Shown one piece after another: positions 12,601 to 23,532 of a stretch of 64,000 nucleotides of DNA (positions are counted from its first letter, which is position 1; every line of letters begins with the position of its first letter). The notes below the pieces were generated by a model. That model made no database searches. It was not told the DNA's origin and saw only the letters and a program-made list of their open reading frames with translations. The stretch lies in NCBI GenBank assembly GCA_029168955.1, contig JAPDOI010000902.1, forward strand, positions 1 through 64,000, read 5' to 3'. This DNA is from Aplectana chamaeleonis (taxonomy: Eukaryota > Nematoda > Chromadorea > Rhabditida > Cosmocercidae). The translations under genes and the position numbers were made by a program.

Positions 12601-13370
12601 GACACGTCTTCTGCGTCAGCGTGTCCATTCACAAACAAATATCAACATAGTGAAAATTCAAATGTAAGTTACATGTAACGTAAGTGTAACTTAGATGTAA
12701 TATTATAAATTTAAGTTACATGTTATATAAATCTATGTTACACGTAATATAAATGTGTTATTTGAGACATTCAAGTAAGTTACATTTACATTGCTAAGTA
12801 ACTTGTTTTTGATTTTTCTGAGTTTTTGCTCACGCGCATACGCCAAGAGAGAATTTTCGCTTTGACACAGACGATAACGTCATGAGAACATCAAGGCATA
12901 TTCAGAATGCAACAGCAACACCTTTTTGTAAATTACGCAATCATGAGATCTCGGACTTTGAGGGATTCCAGCTTTGAAACGATCGCATCCCCTGACGTCA
13001 TCGTCATTACCCTGAGGTTCCTTCTTCTAAAAACTTGGAGAATGAAGATTTGTCGAGAGAGAGCATCTGATTTCCAACAACCTTCATCTTCTCTCCAATG
13101 GCTTTACTTAACACATTCTTCTGTCGGTTGAGAACATCCACCAGAAAGCGTTCTGCAATGGGGACAGTCTTTTTTAAGGTAAGAAATGAAATGAAAGGAC
13201 TGAGATAAACAAGACAGGAATAAACCTCGGAAAGATACAAACCAGATTAAATATGAGTTCGATGAACCAACCTTTTCTCTCCATGCTTGATCCACCAATC
13301 ACTTTGTCAACAACGGCAACGTTGGCATGACGATGTCGTTGGGACTCCCGGATCATCTCAGGATTACCTC
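9601..13370 (-). CDS. Seryl-tRNA synthetase, cytosolic type, 5' half of gene
   Basis: Charges tRNA-Ser with serine in the cytoplasm. Seven exons match the family in order: 13272-13370 ([11 protein letters not shown]), 13082-13152 ([18 protein letters not shown]), 12937-13026 ([11 protein letters not shown]), 11403-11470 ([13 protein letters not shown]), about 11170-11327 ([19 protein letters not shown]), about 9772-9898 ([25 protein letters not shown]), and 9601-9708 ([19 protein letters not shown]). They cover the tRNA-binding N-terminal domain and the start of the catalytic domain, about 250 of about 510 residues. The first exon with the start codon and all exons for motifs 2 and 3 are not found. 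Most acceptors are nematode-like (TTTCAG, TTGCAG, TCTCAG). Several exons carry 1-2 nt indels that shift frame inside highly conserved segments, and the donor after exon 6 reads CAG/GAAGT as if one T of GTAAGT were missing. It is either a truncated gene or pseudogene, or a poorly polished real gene. Confidence 0.85.
11856..12822 (+). repeat. GTTACATGTAAC-rich TIR element, copy 1, in synthetase intron
   Basis: The element is bounded by a CTCAGAAAA...AAAACAAGTTAC terminal inverted repeat and is full of AAGTTACTTGTAACAT-type palindromes. The left about 250 bp occurs twice in tandem (starting near 11870 and 12126). It lies wholly inside the intron between exons 3 and 4 (11471-12936). A reverse-orientation copy is at 48895-49482. 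No coding frame seen. Confidence 0.85.
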
Positions 13371-14039
13371 CTGAAACGAAACATTCAGTCAAAAAAGTCA
13401 CCATGTGGGGCCTGAGCTGATGTCTGGGATAGACAAACCCTGATAGCAACTCATTCCAATTTCGCGTTAAGCTAGTGCGAAACTGAAGCCCAATTCAGGC
13501 TTCTTTACCTTCCGGACTGTGGAAGCTGTGACATGAATTAGCATCCACAAAGAATTTCAGTCACCCTGCGTGATTCGCAAATACTGATGTCAGCAGAAGT
13601 TTTGCACGAATAGCAAGGGCAACACGCGAACCATTCCCCAAAAGTCCAACAACCTGTTGGGATCGTTATTGTCATCAAGCGCAATCTATTTTGGTTTTTC
13701 GGAAGATAAAGGTAGCTGTACCGTAATTTGATCATTTTAAGACTTGCTTTAAACTCGTCACGAAAGCTTCTTTTGTGGGGTGCAGATCACGGATCTGCTT
13801 ATCATTCTCCTATCCCTGAACGGTTAAGGGCAGTATCAAGCAGACCGTTAATCCTCACCTGAATGAACTATGCTCCCCCATGGCTACTGCACATCTAAAA
13901 ATGCCAAATTTTTTCATGTTCCCTCTGGGTGGAAAAAACTTGGGTAGCTTCTTTTGAAAGTTACTATTGTGATGCGAGATCAGTTGATTGATCGACTGAT
14001 AACCATGTCGGTGGAGTTTTGATCATAGGCGCAAAAAAC
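13371..14039. other. Upstream of synthetase exons, no further gene recognised
   Basis: A start exon encoding the usual MVLDxDLFR-like N-terminus would be expected here on the minus strand. I could not find one. A possible donor (CGGAAG/GTAAAG) near 13510-13525 follows a short open frame, but its sequence does not match the family and its phase does not fit exon 13272-13370. Confidence 0.4.
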
Positions 14040-15699
14040 CGGCTAAATAAATAGGCTTCGCTAAAAGGTAGCCGAAAAAGCTCATTGTGGAGAATTTAGG
14101 CAGAGCATAACGAGAAACAATTGTTTCAACACGGGTTCAAAAGGCTGCATTTCTACAACTACTGCGTTGCTAGAAATACTTGCAGCTATGCAATCCCGAC
14201 GGGTTCAACGCTTTGAAGCCATTGAGAACTGGGTTGCTGTCGCGTTGGATCTCACCAAGGCTTTCGATACGGTTAACCTAGGAATCCTGTCAAGAAACGT
14301 TTTTGGAGTCGTCAGTACCACCGTGGCAAAAGCGCTGGATATCGGCCTTTTATCAAAGGTCGACGGGCAAGAGTCATGTTCCAGAACCATGTCTCCAACA
14401 GTATTCCCTATGGCAGCTGGAGTCCCCAGGGAGGTGTTTTATCACCAGCTCTCTTCAGTCTGTGACTAGAAGATATGCCTGAACCACCACAGGATATCAA
14501 GACTGTCGCCTACGCCGATGATATATAACAACCATGTGTCCGAGACCGGGGATATAAGCGTAGCTGCCACCAAGATCAACTTGAGTACCTGAAGACGCTG
14601 AAGAGGTTCTCTTTCTGACGACAAAAGATGCTAAAGATCTCCGCATCGAAATCATCCAGTATCCGTCCTCACAACGGACCCATCCGGAGCACAGAGCTCA
14701 TCCGGAGGTAAGAGTGGGATGGAGACCATCTGCCTGCTCAAGGCTCGATTTCCAAAACTTGCTCCGGTCTTGTGCCTCGGATCCGTCGCTCAAGTTTCAT
14801 AAAAATACCGAGCAGAAGCGCAGGCTGTCGTTAAAGCCAAACTCAATGTTCTCAGGGCCCTAAGGCCGGTACCTCATGGGGTAGCAGCAAGGAAAACGAT
14901 ACTCATTACGTGCATAAGGCGATTCTTCCAGCCAGCTGGCATGGAATACGTCCGCACCGGTTTGGTGCAGCATCTAGTTTCAGAATCTTCCTGGTTTAAG
15001 ATGCAACGCGTACAAAATGCCGCTCTTCGCATTGGGCCACCGGATGTGCAGAGTTCCCAGTCGAGCATCTGCATCGCCGAAGCCCGTCTACATTGCTCTG
15101 TGAAAGGAGCACTGTCAGCTGGGCAAGCCCAACAATTACGAATCAATATTATTAAGCAACCAAAACCACCCGTCCTGAGAGTGCTTTAACCCCGTTAGGA
15201 GAGAGAGCCAAAAGAATGCCATTTGCCGATGCTCCATGCAAAGTTAACTTGCAGAGATGGCACGACTCACAGCAAGAACGACTCCGTCTTTTTGCGCGAG
15301 AAGCAATACACCAAGTTCAGTACGGTGTCATCTTGAGAAAGGCGGCGGTGAATCCTATACTAGGAGAACGTACCGCTCTCCTAGTCTGCCGAATCCGGAG
15401 ACTCTAACTCGGAAGAGAAAGGGCTAGATGCAACACTGGCATCGTTGCGCTGCGGTCACTCGTCATCGTGCTCACATAACCTTACGTCCAGCAAAATCGA
15501 CAGCAGCAGCAAAATCTGATGTCTGGTCCTCGGGACGCTGCGGTACTATCGGCCATGATACAGCACATTTATTTCGCTGTCCGGTGAGACCTACCACGCT
15601 GACCATAATGGATCCAATGGACGAATCCACTACTGAGTCGCCCAGTTTCTTCACCTATGACAAAAACCCCCTCGATGTGGCTGCAAAGAAGAGAAGATA
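14040..15699 (+). mobile_element. 2A-PHD family non-LTR retrotransposon, copy F, 5'-truncated
   Basis: Begins in the reverse transcriptase (AKVAEKLIVENLAEHN in shifted frames near 14055-14110). It contains VAVALDLTKAFDTVN (14230-14275), a degraded YADD region near 14505-14525 and the C-terminal segment VNLQRWHDSQQERLRLF (15245-15295). The tail GCTGCAAAGAAGAGAAG ends near 15699. Numerous frameshifts and stops. Confidence 0.88.
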
Positions 15700-15859
15700 G
15701 TCTGTGTTTGAAAAATCCGAGAAACTTCAACGGCCTCGACTATTTCCGAAGGCAATTTTGCTCCAAATTCGGATAAACCCTGAACGCAAAAAGAATGCAG
15801 TACGCTGGCACGCTGTACGCTACATACAACCGGACATTAATGACGAGATTACATCCCCA

Positions 15860-16275
15860 ACTGGATCCGTCTATGTCTTTTACGTGCGGAGCACCACCAA
15901 AGTTCGTCAGGGGATCACTTGAGTAGGATGACCGTCAATCCCATATTGGGGGTCGTACCACCCTAGTAGTCAGCAACACCGAGATGGAACTCGGTAGGCG
16001 GGCCATGAAGTACACCTTGCTCTCGTTACGCTGCGGTCATTTCCCCATGCTGATGTCATACTTGCATAAGATCGATCGCAGTAAGCTCTGACGAGTGCCC
16101 GGACTGTGGTAGCCGTGGCCACAATAACTGAACACCCTATTTGATTGCCCAAAAAGATGGCCGACCACTCTGACAACTTAATGGATTTTGTGGACGAATC
16201 CGGTTTCAGTCGCCCGTTTCTAGAACTTTTGACAAAAACTTCCTGCGGCTGCAAAAGAAGAAGAAGAAAGAAGTA
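15860..16275 (+). mobile_element. 2A-PHD family non-LTR retrotransposon, copy G, 3' end only
   Basis: Only the C-terminal domain and tail survive. Recognisable are the MELGRRA segment near 15983-16005, the zinc-finger cysteines near 16095-16150, and the tail GCGGCTGCAAAAGAAGAAGAAG ending near 16275. It follows copy F in the same orientation after about 160 bp. Confidence 0.85.
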
Positions 16276-17263
16276 CGCTGGAATTTTGAGGTGGGAATAC
16301 TTTGACAAAGTTGCTGGCAGTTTGGTGTACCGCCTCTGCACGTTTTCAATACCCCGTATGGTTTGGAAGCGGTCGACGGTAGACAACGACTGGCTCTCTT
16401 ACAATGTTCAAGGCAGGGCGTTGAGAGCGATCTCCGTAGTATTACAGTTTGCCACGACGAGTAGCTTTCTTTAGAGACTTCCTTCGCAGTGGGATTTCCT
16501 TTTGAGGTCAGGAACTAATGATCACACCCAAGTCCTTTATACATCGTCGTGCACGGAATACGCACAACACCATTTAGACGTAAAGGGGCAATTGCTCGTG
16601 CTGGAAGTTTACATGAAGCAGACTACATTTTCTTCAGGAAGCTTCAACTGCCATAACTCTGCACCAGTCAGCAAGACGGGCCAGGTCACACTGAAGCTTC
16701 ATGAAAATCGAGATAGCAGGATTTGTGAAGAGGGCGATATATCTGTTCAGCCGTGAATGATGCAAACACCATGAGTTGTACGTACTAATTTACACTTTTT
16801 TAAGCTGTCATTAGGCTGAAAATGAGCAAATGTTACAATGCACAATGTCATGAAGCAAGGTTTGTGCCAAACCCGGTTACGTCCAGGGAATAGAAAAATT
16901 AGGAAAAAGCCAACAGACAAAAAAGTGGATAACAACAGATTCCGAATCAAATCTCACCAAAGTAAATGGGAAACGAAAGTCTCTAAAATTGCATCCGCGC
17001 TCTAACTCGAAATCACACTCCCAGTGCGGCAATGCTCCTGGCGACTCCGCAGCAGAATTTCTCAAGGCCACGGTTGAACTACCATTCGCTCGCTCGCTCG
17101 CCCGCAGACTTTTCCACTACTGCCGACGTTTTTTAAGTAGCGAAAAGCTGGACTAGTACCCGCAAACTCCAGATAAATACGTGCAAAAAGTGCAAAACTA
17201 GTTGAGAGAACCATTGAGGTCAGCTACTGAGATTTAAAGTGAGACCAAGTGTCACGATTCCAC
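16276..17263. other. No gene recognised
   Basis: About 1 kb with only short overlapping frames. The CGCTCGCTCGCTCGCC run at 17087-17102 is a minor simple repeat. Confidence 0.45.
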
Positions 17264-18290
17264 TTTCAGATAATCTTCTTCTTTGCAGCGCCGCAGAAGG
17301 TTTTTTGATCATAGGTTCAAGAAACGGGCGACCGAAGTTGGATTCAACCACAAATCTATTGTCGTCAGTGCAAGAGGTGGGCCTCTTCGGACAGCTTCGA
17401 AAAGATGAGCTGTAGTGGTGGCCAGGGTTACTACACAATCCGGACACTCTGTCAGGCTTACTGGGCTGTCGATCCTATGCAAGTATGACATCAGCGATAG
17501 GGGAATCGCCCGCAGCGCAACGAGGCGAGGGAACATTAGCCTGCCTACCGAGTTCCATCTTCGGTGTTGCTGACTTCAGGTGGTGGATCCCCAATATGGG
17601 GTTGACAGCCACACTACTCAAGTGGGATCCCTGACGAAACGGGTATGCTCCGCACGTAAAAGACGAAGACGATCTAACTTGGGAGTCCGTCCATCTTTGT
17701 ATATTGACTTTCTCGGGAGCATCCGCAAAGCTTTCTTGATATCTCTTCCTCACAGGATTCATAATCCTTCTTAATGGGTGGCAGGACTCAGGCTGCTTGA
17801 CGATATTAATACAACCAGTTGCTGCTCTTGGAGTGCCAGACAATGCTTCTTCACAGGCAGTATATACAGGCTTCAGCGTGAAGATGTTCGTGCACTGGGG
17901 CGTGCTTTTTAGCACACCCAGTGACAATCCGGAAGAGCAGCATTTTGAACTCGCTGCATCTTTCTTCTCCACGATGAATCCGATATGAGCCAAAGCCATA
18001 CCGGTGCAGCATACCCAACGCCGAGCTGCAATATGTTACTCCTTGTACGTGGTCAAAATTGTCTCCTTGCTACTTCCCTCGACGTTCCTCCCAGAGCTCG
18101 TAAGACGTTGAGCTTAGCTCTCACTGTAGCCTGTTTCTGCTCGGTGTTTTTATGGAACCTCAGCGAAGGATCCAATACTAGACCAAGCAGCTTCGGGAAA
18201 CGTGCGGCAGGCAGACGAGTGTCTTCCCAGTTAACAACGGGGTGAGCCCAGTGTTCCTTAGGGTTAGTGGAGAAAACAGACTCAGATGAT

Positions 18291-18720
18291 TTAGCGGTAG
18301 ACAGTGAGCATCATATCATCGAGAAAGCTCTTCAGGACGACGAGGTAGCTATTGATCTTGCGTGCAGCTATATTAATGTCTCTGTCTCGGCGCAAGATGG
18401 TAATGTCATCCGCATACGCAACGACTTTGATGTCACTTGGGAAGGGGCAAATCTTCCAGGTAAAGACTGAACAGAGCAGGCGATATGAATCCTCCTTGAG
18501 AGACACCGGCAGCGATCGGGATGCTATTAGAGACATGTCCCTGAAACAGCACTTTGCTCAGCGCCCTTTGATGAAAACGGTTATCCATCGCTTCTGTGGG
18601 GATGATGGACCTCAAAAGCTTCTCAGACAGTATGCTCAAGTTGACAGAATCAAAAGCTTTCGTGAGGTCCAGGGCTACACCAACAGTGCGTTGAGGTTTA
18701 TAGGCGTTGACGCCATCCAA
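18291..18720 (-). pseudogene. Reverse transcriptase remnant, copy E
   Basis: Two frames overlapping at about 18433-18536. The first has VGVALDLTKAFDSVNLS and AAGVSQGGFISPALFSLYL. The second has VVAYADDITILRRDRDINI. Motifs A, B and C survive, but the protein is broken by frameshifts here and both upstream and downstream. Confidence 0.85.
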
Positions 18721-19207
18721 GACATAGCGTCACAATCTCCAGCAGCGCCGTTCTGGTAGAATGTAATTTGCAGGAAACCATGCTGGTGCTCCTGCTTGCT
18801 ATTATGCTCGGCAAGCTCCTTCACGACCAGTTTCTCAGCGACCTTGACAATTGGTGAATGAAGTGTTGATGACGTCAGCCAGGATTGGCATAATCTCACT
18901 CGGCAGTTTGTTCAAGATCGCTGGACTGATGCCATCCGGCCCTATGCCTTCGAGTTGCGCATCTCTTTAACCACCTTTTCAATCTGCGCAGGAGTCACTG
19001 CTTGCTTCTGTTCATGAGTGGCAACTTACAGAGCTCTCTTAGTCATTCGATTCTGTTTCCTCTCTTAGCCTGAGTTATGAAAAAATTCTTTCCGAGAGCA
19101 GTCGCAGCCTCCTTTCCCGATTTGAAGACATTCTCGAACTCGATCGTAGAATAGTTGGTGGAGGTGCTCTTGCCTGAGATCTTCTTTAAAACTTTCCAAG
19201 TTGATGC

Positions 19208-19885
19208 TCAGTCACTCTTGAAATTCATCTTCTCCGTGAATTTCTCCCAACTCTCCTTCCTGTGCTTGTCCAGATCTCGCTTAATCTCGCTATCCAGCTC
19301 AGCGATTGCTGGATCCAGGTGATCTGCGACTCTCTTTGCATCCCTTGTCCGTATCTTCTCCAAGATTTCCCTGGTGACATTGGGAAAGGTCTTAACTCGG
19401 ACCTCCGGAATGGCTGCTTTCATGGCCTTGCGAATCGCGTCGGTCAAGCGACGTTCTTTCTGGTGCACGTTTCCATTCCATGGGTAGTCAGCCACATGGC
19501 GAAGTGCCACCTCCCTGATCAAGCGCCAGTCTGCAAGGCAAAGATTAAGATAAGATCTTTTACGGATACCTGAATAAGGAGCAAGAGAATTAGAGAGATC
19601 GATATGGATAAAGATGGGGATATGATCACTGGACAGAGTTGTAGTGGTCGACCAAGAGCAGGCGCTAGATAGATTAGAGGAAACAATAGAGATGTCTGGA
19701 CTAGAGGATCGGCCCTTGGTCGGGAGACGAGTGGGCCGATCATCGTTGAGGATGACCACATCGCACTCCTCCGCCCATTCTTCGACGTCTTCTCCTCTGG
19801 CGTCAGTGTCAAGCAATGAGCAGAATGTATTAGCATTAAAATCGCCTGCAAAGACAACAGAGGGTGAAAGGGAGCAGTCGCACAA
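19208..19885 (-). CDS. Endonuclease C-terminal half and linker, copy E
   Basis: A 225-residue frame. It contains VVFAGDFNANTFCSLLD (metal-binding Asp/Asn of APE endonucleases), WAEECDVVILNDDRPTRLP and SSDHIPIFIHIDLS (the SDH catalytic motif), then the linker ILEKIRTRDAKRVADH. The N-terminal part follows in other frames (19902-20239). This half keeps the catalytic segments that C2 lost. Confidence 0.88.
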   Translation of the reverse strand: MCDCSLSPSVVFAGDFNANTFCSLLDTDARGEDVEEWAEECDVVILNDDRPTRLPTKGRSSSPDISIVSSNLSSACSWSTTTTLSSDHIPIFIHIDLSNSLAPYSGIRKRSYLNLCLADWRLIREVALRHVADYPWNGNVHQKERRLTDAIRKAMKAAIPEVRVKTFPNVTREILEKIRTRDAKRVADHLDPAIAELDSEIKRDLDKHRKESWEKFTEKMNFKSD

Positions 19886-20861
19886 CTGCCTGAGTGAGGG
19901 ACTAGGGTCGTAAGATTGGGGCAGGATGTGGCAGGAGGGATACAGATGTTAAAAAGATTGGGCAAGTTTTAAGAGGGAGATAGATAGGTAGGTACTGAGA
20001 GTACCGTCCTTGGGGGTGTTTGGTATGAGATGAGGGTACATTTGATAATACGAAAGTGGAAACTCCTCCGCCGAGAGATGACCTTGGAACATGACAAGCA
20101 GTGTAGCCAGGAATGTTTGGGTGACGAGCGTTAGCGGAAGGAGACAGCTTGGTTTTCTGAACCATAACGATATCAGGATGATGAGTACGTGCGAAAAGAG
20201 TTCAGACAGCCTTCCGTAAAGCCTTCCAAGTAGCCGCACTGTCCGTCTTGAAATCCAACTGCCCGGTGAACTACTCCCACTCTTCTTTCTTGTGCCTGTC
20301 CAGGTCCTTTTTTGATCTCATCGTCAAGTTCAGCAACGACGGGGTCCAGATGGTTGACCGCTCTCCTGGCACCTCTTGTCCTGATCTTATCTAGGATTTC
20401 CTGGTGACATTTGATAAAACGTCTTGACGCGGCCGACAGGAACAGCCGGTTTCATGGCTCTGCGGATTGCGTCAGATAAATGGCACTCTTTTTGGTGCAC
20501 ATCGGCATTCCACGGGTAATTTGCCGACAGGCGAAGCGCAGCTTCACTGAACAGGCTCCAGTCTGCTTGGCCTAAATTAAGATAAGAACGTTGACGAACA
20601 CCAGAATAGGGAACGAGAGAGTTGAAGAGATCGATATGGATAAAGACGGGGACATGATCACTGGACAGAGTTGTAGTGGTCGACCAAGATAAAGCTGATA
20701 GATTAGAGGAAACAAGAGAGATGTCTGGACCAGAGGATCGGCCGTTGGTCGGGAGACGAGTGGGCCGATCATCGTTGAGGATGACCAGATCGCACTCCTC
20801 CGCCCATTCTTCGACGTCATTTCCTTCTTCTTCTTCTTTGCAGCCACAGAGAGGGGCTCTG

Positions 20862-21239
20862 TCATAGGTTCAGAAACTCGGCCACAAGCACTGGGTTCGT
20901 CCACAGATCCATTGTCATTAGTAAAGTCGGTCTCTTCGGGCAATTGAACAGGTGCACAGTAGTATGCCCTTGACTACCGCAATTAGGACACTCGTCAGGT
21001 TTGCTGTTGTCAATCCTATGCAAATATGACATAAGCATGGGAGAGTGTCCACAGCGTAACGATGCAAGGGTGCACCTGGCACGCCTGCCAAGTTCCATCT
21101 CTGTCTCGCTGACCTTCGGAGGTGTGACTCCCACGATGGAGTTTATGGCAACTCTGCTCAAGTGTTCCTTCGCGAATCGGGTATGCTCCGCGCGCAAGAG
21201 ACGGAGGCGTTCTTGTTGTGCTTCGGTCCATCTCTGCAC
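20862..21239 (-). CDS. C-terminal domain of C2 with CCHC-like zinc finger
   Basis: Continues the reverse transcriptase protein after a frameshift next to a GA-rich run near 21288-21300. It contains QRWTEAQQERLRLLRAEHTR and then CPNCGSQGHTTVHLFNCP (Cys-x2-Cys ... His ... Cys), a finger common at the C-terminus of Jockey- and R1-like elements. It ends LWTNPVLVAEFLNL followed by the GCTGCAAAGAAG tail. Confidence 0.85.
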   Translation of the reverse strand: MQRWTEAQQERLRLLRAEHTRFAKEHLSRVAINSIVGVTPPKVSETEMELGRRARCTLASLRCGHSPMLMSYLHRIDNSKPDECPNCGSQGHTTVHLFNCPKRPTLLMTMDLWTNPVLVAEFLNL

Positions 21240-21258
21240 ATCTACTTTCGACGGAGCG

Positions 21259-22845
21259 TCAGCGAAAGGCTTTCTGATAATACATCTCTCTCTCTCTCAC
21301 CGGGTTTAGTACTCTTCGCGATGGATGATTCGGCTGCTTCACGATGTTAATGTACATTTGTTGTGCCTGGAGTTGGCAGTGGTCTCTAACAGGCAATATG
21401 CGAGCTTCGGCGTGTAAGTGCTCAATTGGAGAGCTTTTAGAACAGCCAGTTGCAATTCGCAGAGCACAATTTTGGACGCGCTGCAGCTTGGACCAAGAGG
21501 TGTCCGGCACGATGTGCTGCCAGAGTGGCGCAGCATACTCCAAGGCGGGTTGCACAATAGCCTTATACGTGGTCAGGATCGTTTCTCTATTGCATCCCCA
21601 GGACGTTCCACCGAGAGCAAGCAGAACGTTGAGTCTTGTTTTCACTGTGGCTTGCTTCTGCTCAGTGTTCTTATGAAATTTCAACGAAGGATCCAACACG
21701 AGTCCAAGCAGCTTGGGGAATCGGGTGGCCTGCAATTGAGTTTCGTCCCATTTCACCATAGGATGGGCACTGTGCTCTGCATTATCAGTGGAAAAGACGG
21801 TGACGGATGATTTGGAGGCAGAGACTGAGAGCATTTTGCGATCGAAGAAACATTTCAACTCGATCAAAAAGTCATTGATCTTACTGGCGGCTACCTTAAT
21901 GTCGCGATCTCGGCACAGAATTGTAATATCATCCGCATATGCAACGACCTTGATGTCTTGAGAGGGAACGGGCAGATCTTCTAGATATAAACTGAAAAGT
22001 GCAGGCGATAAAACTCCTCCTTGAGGGACACCAGCGGCGATGGGGATGCTACTGGAAACATGTCCCTGGAATAGCACATTTTCCCGACGTCCTTTCTTGA
22101 AGGCAGTTATCCACCGCTTCTGCCATGGCTTAATGGTAGACTTCAACAGACTCTCTGATAGTTGGCCTAGATTTACAGTGTCAAATGTCTTTGTTAAGTC
22201 GAGGGCCATACCAACAGTACATTGGGGTTTGATGGCATTGAAACCGACCAGAACATAGCTCACAATCTCCAACAAGGCCGTAGCGGTGGAATGTAATTTA
22301 CGGAAACCATGTTGGTGCTGCTGTTCGCTGTTATGCTCGGCAAGCTCCTCCACGACCAGTTTTTCGGCAATTTTGGCGATGGGTGAGAGCAGACTGATCG
22401 GCCGGTACCCTTTAGCCGTGGATGGTGACTTTCCCGGCTTCGGCAGTGGAATAACACGAGCCACTTTCCAATTTTGGGGTAAAGTACATATACGAAACGC
22501 TGTATTTATGACGTCAGCAATAATGGGCAGTAGTTCACTGGGCAGTCTCTTCAGGACTGCAGGACTCAAACCGTCTGGCCCTAATGCCTTCGAGGTGCTC
22601 ATCTCCTTGATGACCTTCTCGACCTCTGCAGGCGTGACTGCATCATCTACATCGATGAGAGGCAACTTACAGAGTTCCCGTACAGTTATTCTATTCTGCT
22701 TCTCTCTTTTGGTTCTAGTGATGAAAAAATGCTTCCCAATAGCATTTGCGGCCTCCTTCCCTGATTTGAAGACTCCACCTTCAAATTCAATTGTGGAATT
22801 GTCGGCGGAGGTGAACTTTCCGGAGATTCTTTCAAGGCCTTCCAC
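21259..22845 (-). CDS. Reverse transcriptase of non-LTR element C2
   Basis: A 528-residue uninterrupted frame, the longest real protein in the window. It makes cDNA at the nicked target. Landmarks: SKALGPDGLSPAVLKRLP (finger, about residues 88-105), NWKVARVIPLPKPGKSPS, YRPISLLSPIAKIAEKLV, GMALDLTKTFDTVNLG (catalytic Asp, motif A), AAGVPQGGVLSPALFSLYL (motif B), VVAYADDITILCRD (motif C with YADD). Then come the thumb, FPKLLGLVLDPSLKF, and the LQRVQNCALRIATG segment. Upstream linker residues continue in another frame (22686-23009), and downstream the C-terminal domain is in another frame (20862-21239). The type is Jockey/CR1-group; I cannot place the clade more finely by eye. Confidence 0.93.
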   Translation of the reverse strand: MEGLERISGKFTSADNSTIEFEGGVFKSGKEAANAIGKHFFITRTKREKQNRITVRELCKLPLIDVDDAVTPAEVEKVIKEMSTSKALGPDGLSPAVLKRLPSELLPIIADVINTAFRICTLPQNWKVARVIPLPKPGKSPSTAKGYRPISLLSPIAKIAEKLVVEELAEHNSEQQHQHGFRKLHSTATALLEIVSYVLVGFNAIKPQCTVGMALDLTKTFDTVNLGQLSESLLKSTIKPWQKRWITAFKKGRRENVLFQGHVSSSIPIAAGVPQGGVLSPALFSLYLEDLPVPSQDIKVVAYADDITILCRDRDIKVAASKINDFLIELKCFFDRKMLSVSASKSSVTVFSTDNAEHSAHPMVKWDETQLQATRFPKLLGLVLDPSLKFHKNTEQKQATVKTRLNVLLALGGTSWGCNRETILTTYKAIVQPALEYAAPLWQHIVPDTSWSKLQRVQNCALRIATGCSKSSPIEHLHAEARILPVRDHCQLQAQQMYINIVKQPNHPSRRVLNPVREREMYYQKAFR

Positions 22846-23365
22846 GTTGCTGCTGCATCATTTCTGAAGTTCATATTCTCAGTGAACTTTTGCCAAGTTT
22901 CCTTCTTGTGCCTGTCAAAATCCTTCCTGATCTCATCATCCAGCGCAGCGATGTCTGGGTCAAGATGATCTGCGGCTCTCTTTGCGTCCCTTGTCCTTAT
23001 CTTCAGCAATGTTTCCTAGTGACATTGGGAAAGAAGGTCTTACGCGGCCTTCAGGGATCGCAGCTTATAGCCTTCAAGATAGCATCAGATAGGTGGCGCT
23101 CCTTCTGGTGTACATCGCCATTCCACGGATAATCAGCCGCTTGGCGAAGCGCAACCTCCTGAACAGGCTCCAGTCTGCAAGGCCTAAATTAAGATAAGAA
23201 CGATGACGAACACCTGTATAGGGAGCAAGAGAGTTAGAGAGCTCAATATATCATGAAAGACAAGAATGTGGTCGCTGGAAAGAGTTGTGGATGTCGACCA
23301 AGAGCAAGCATTAGAGAGATTGGAAGAGACGAGGGAGATGTCTGGGCTAGATGATCGGCCGTTAC

Positions 23366-23369
<4 letters not shown>

Positions 23370-23432
<63 letters not shown>
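23370..23432. repeat. (AT)n microsatellite inside the C2 endonuclease
   Basis: An uninterrupted TA/AT run of about 63 nt. Copy C1 has ATATATAT at the equivalent place (codons for the IYIPP segment). In C2 the sequence after the run resumes far downstream in the endonuclease (ADHLAQT frame, equal to DDRPTRL in E), so the segment including the conserved GDFNAxxxCS was lost. Confidence 0.95.
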
Positions 23433-23435
<3 letters not shown>

Positions 23436-23532
23436 AGAAAGTGGTGTTTTAAGAGGTAGATGGATGGGGATGTACTGAGAGTGCCATCCACTGGAGTGTT
23501 TGGAATAATGTGAGAGGGAAGAGAGGACAGAA

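Noticed and set aside
18352..18759. Plus-strand frames over copies B, C2 and E (for example 135 codons here)
   Set aside because: Antisense shadows of the minus-strand reverse transcriptase.
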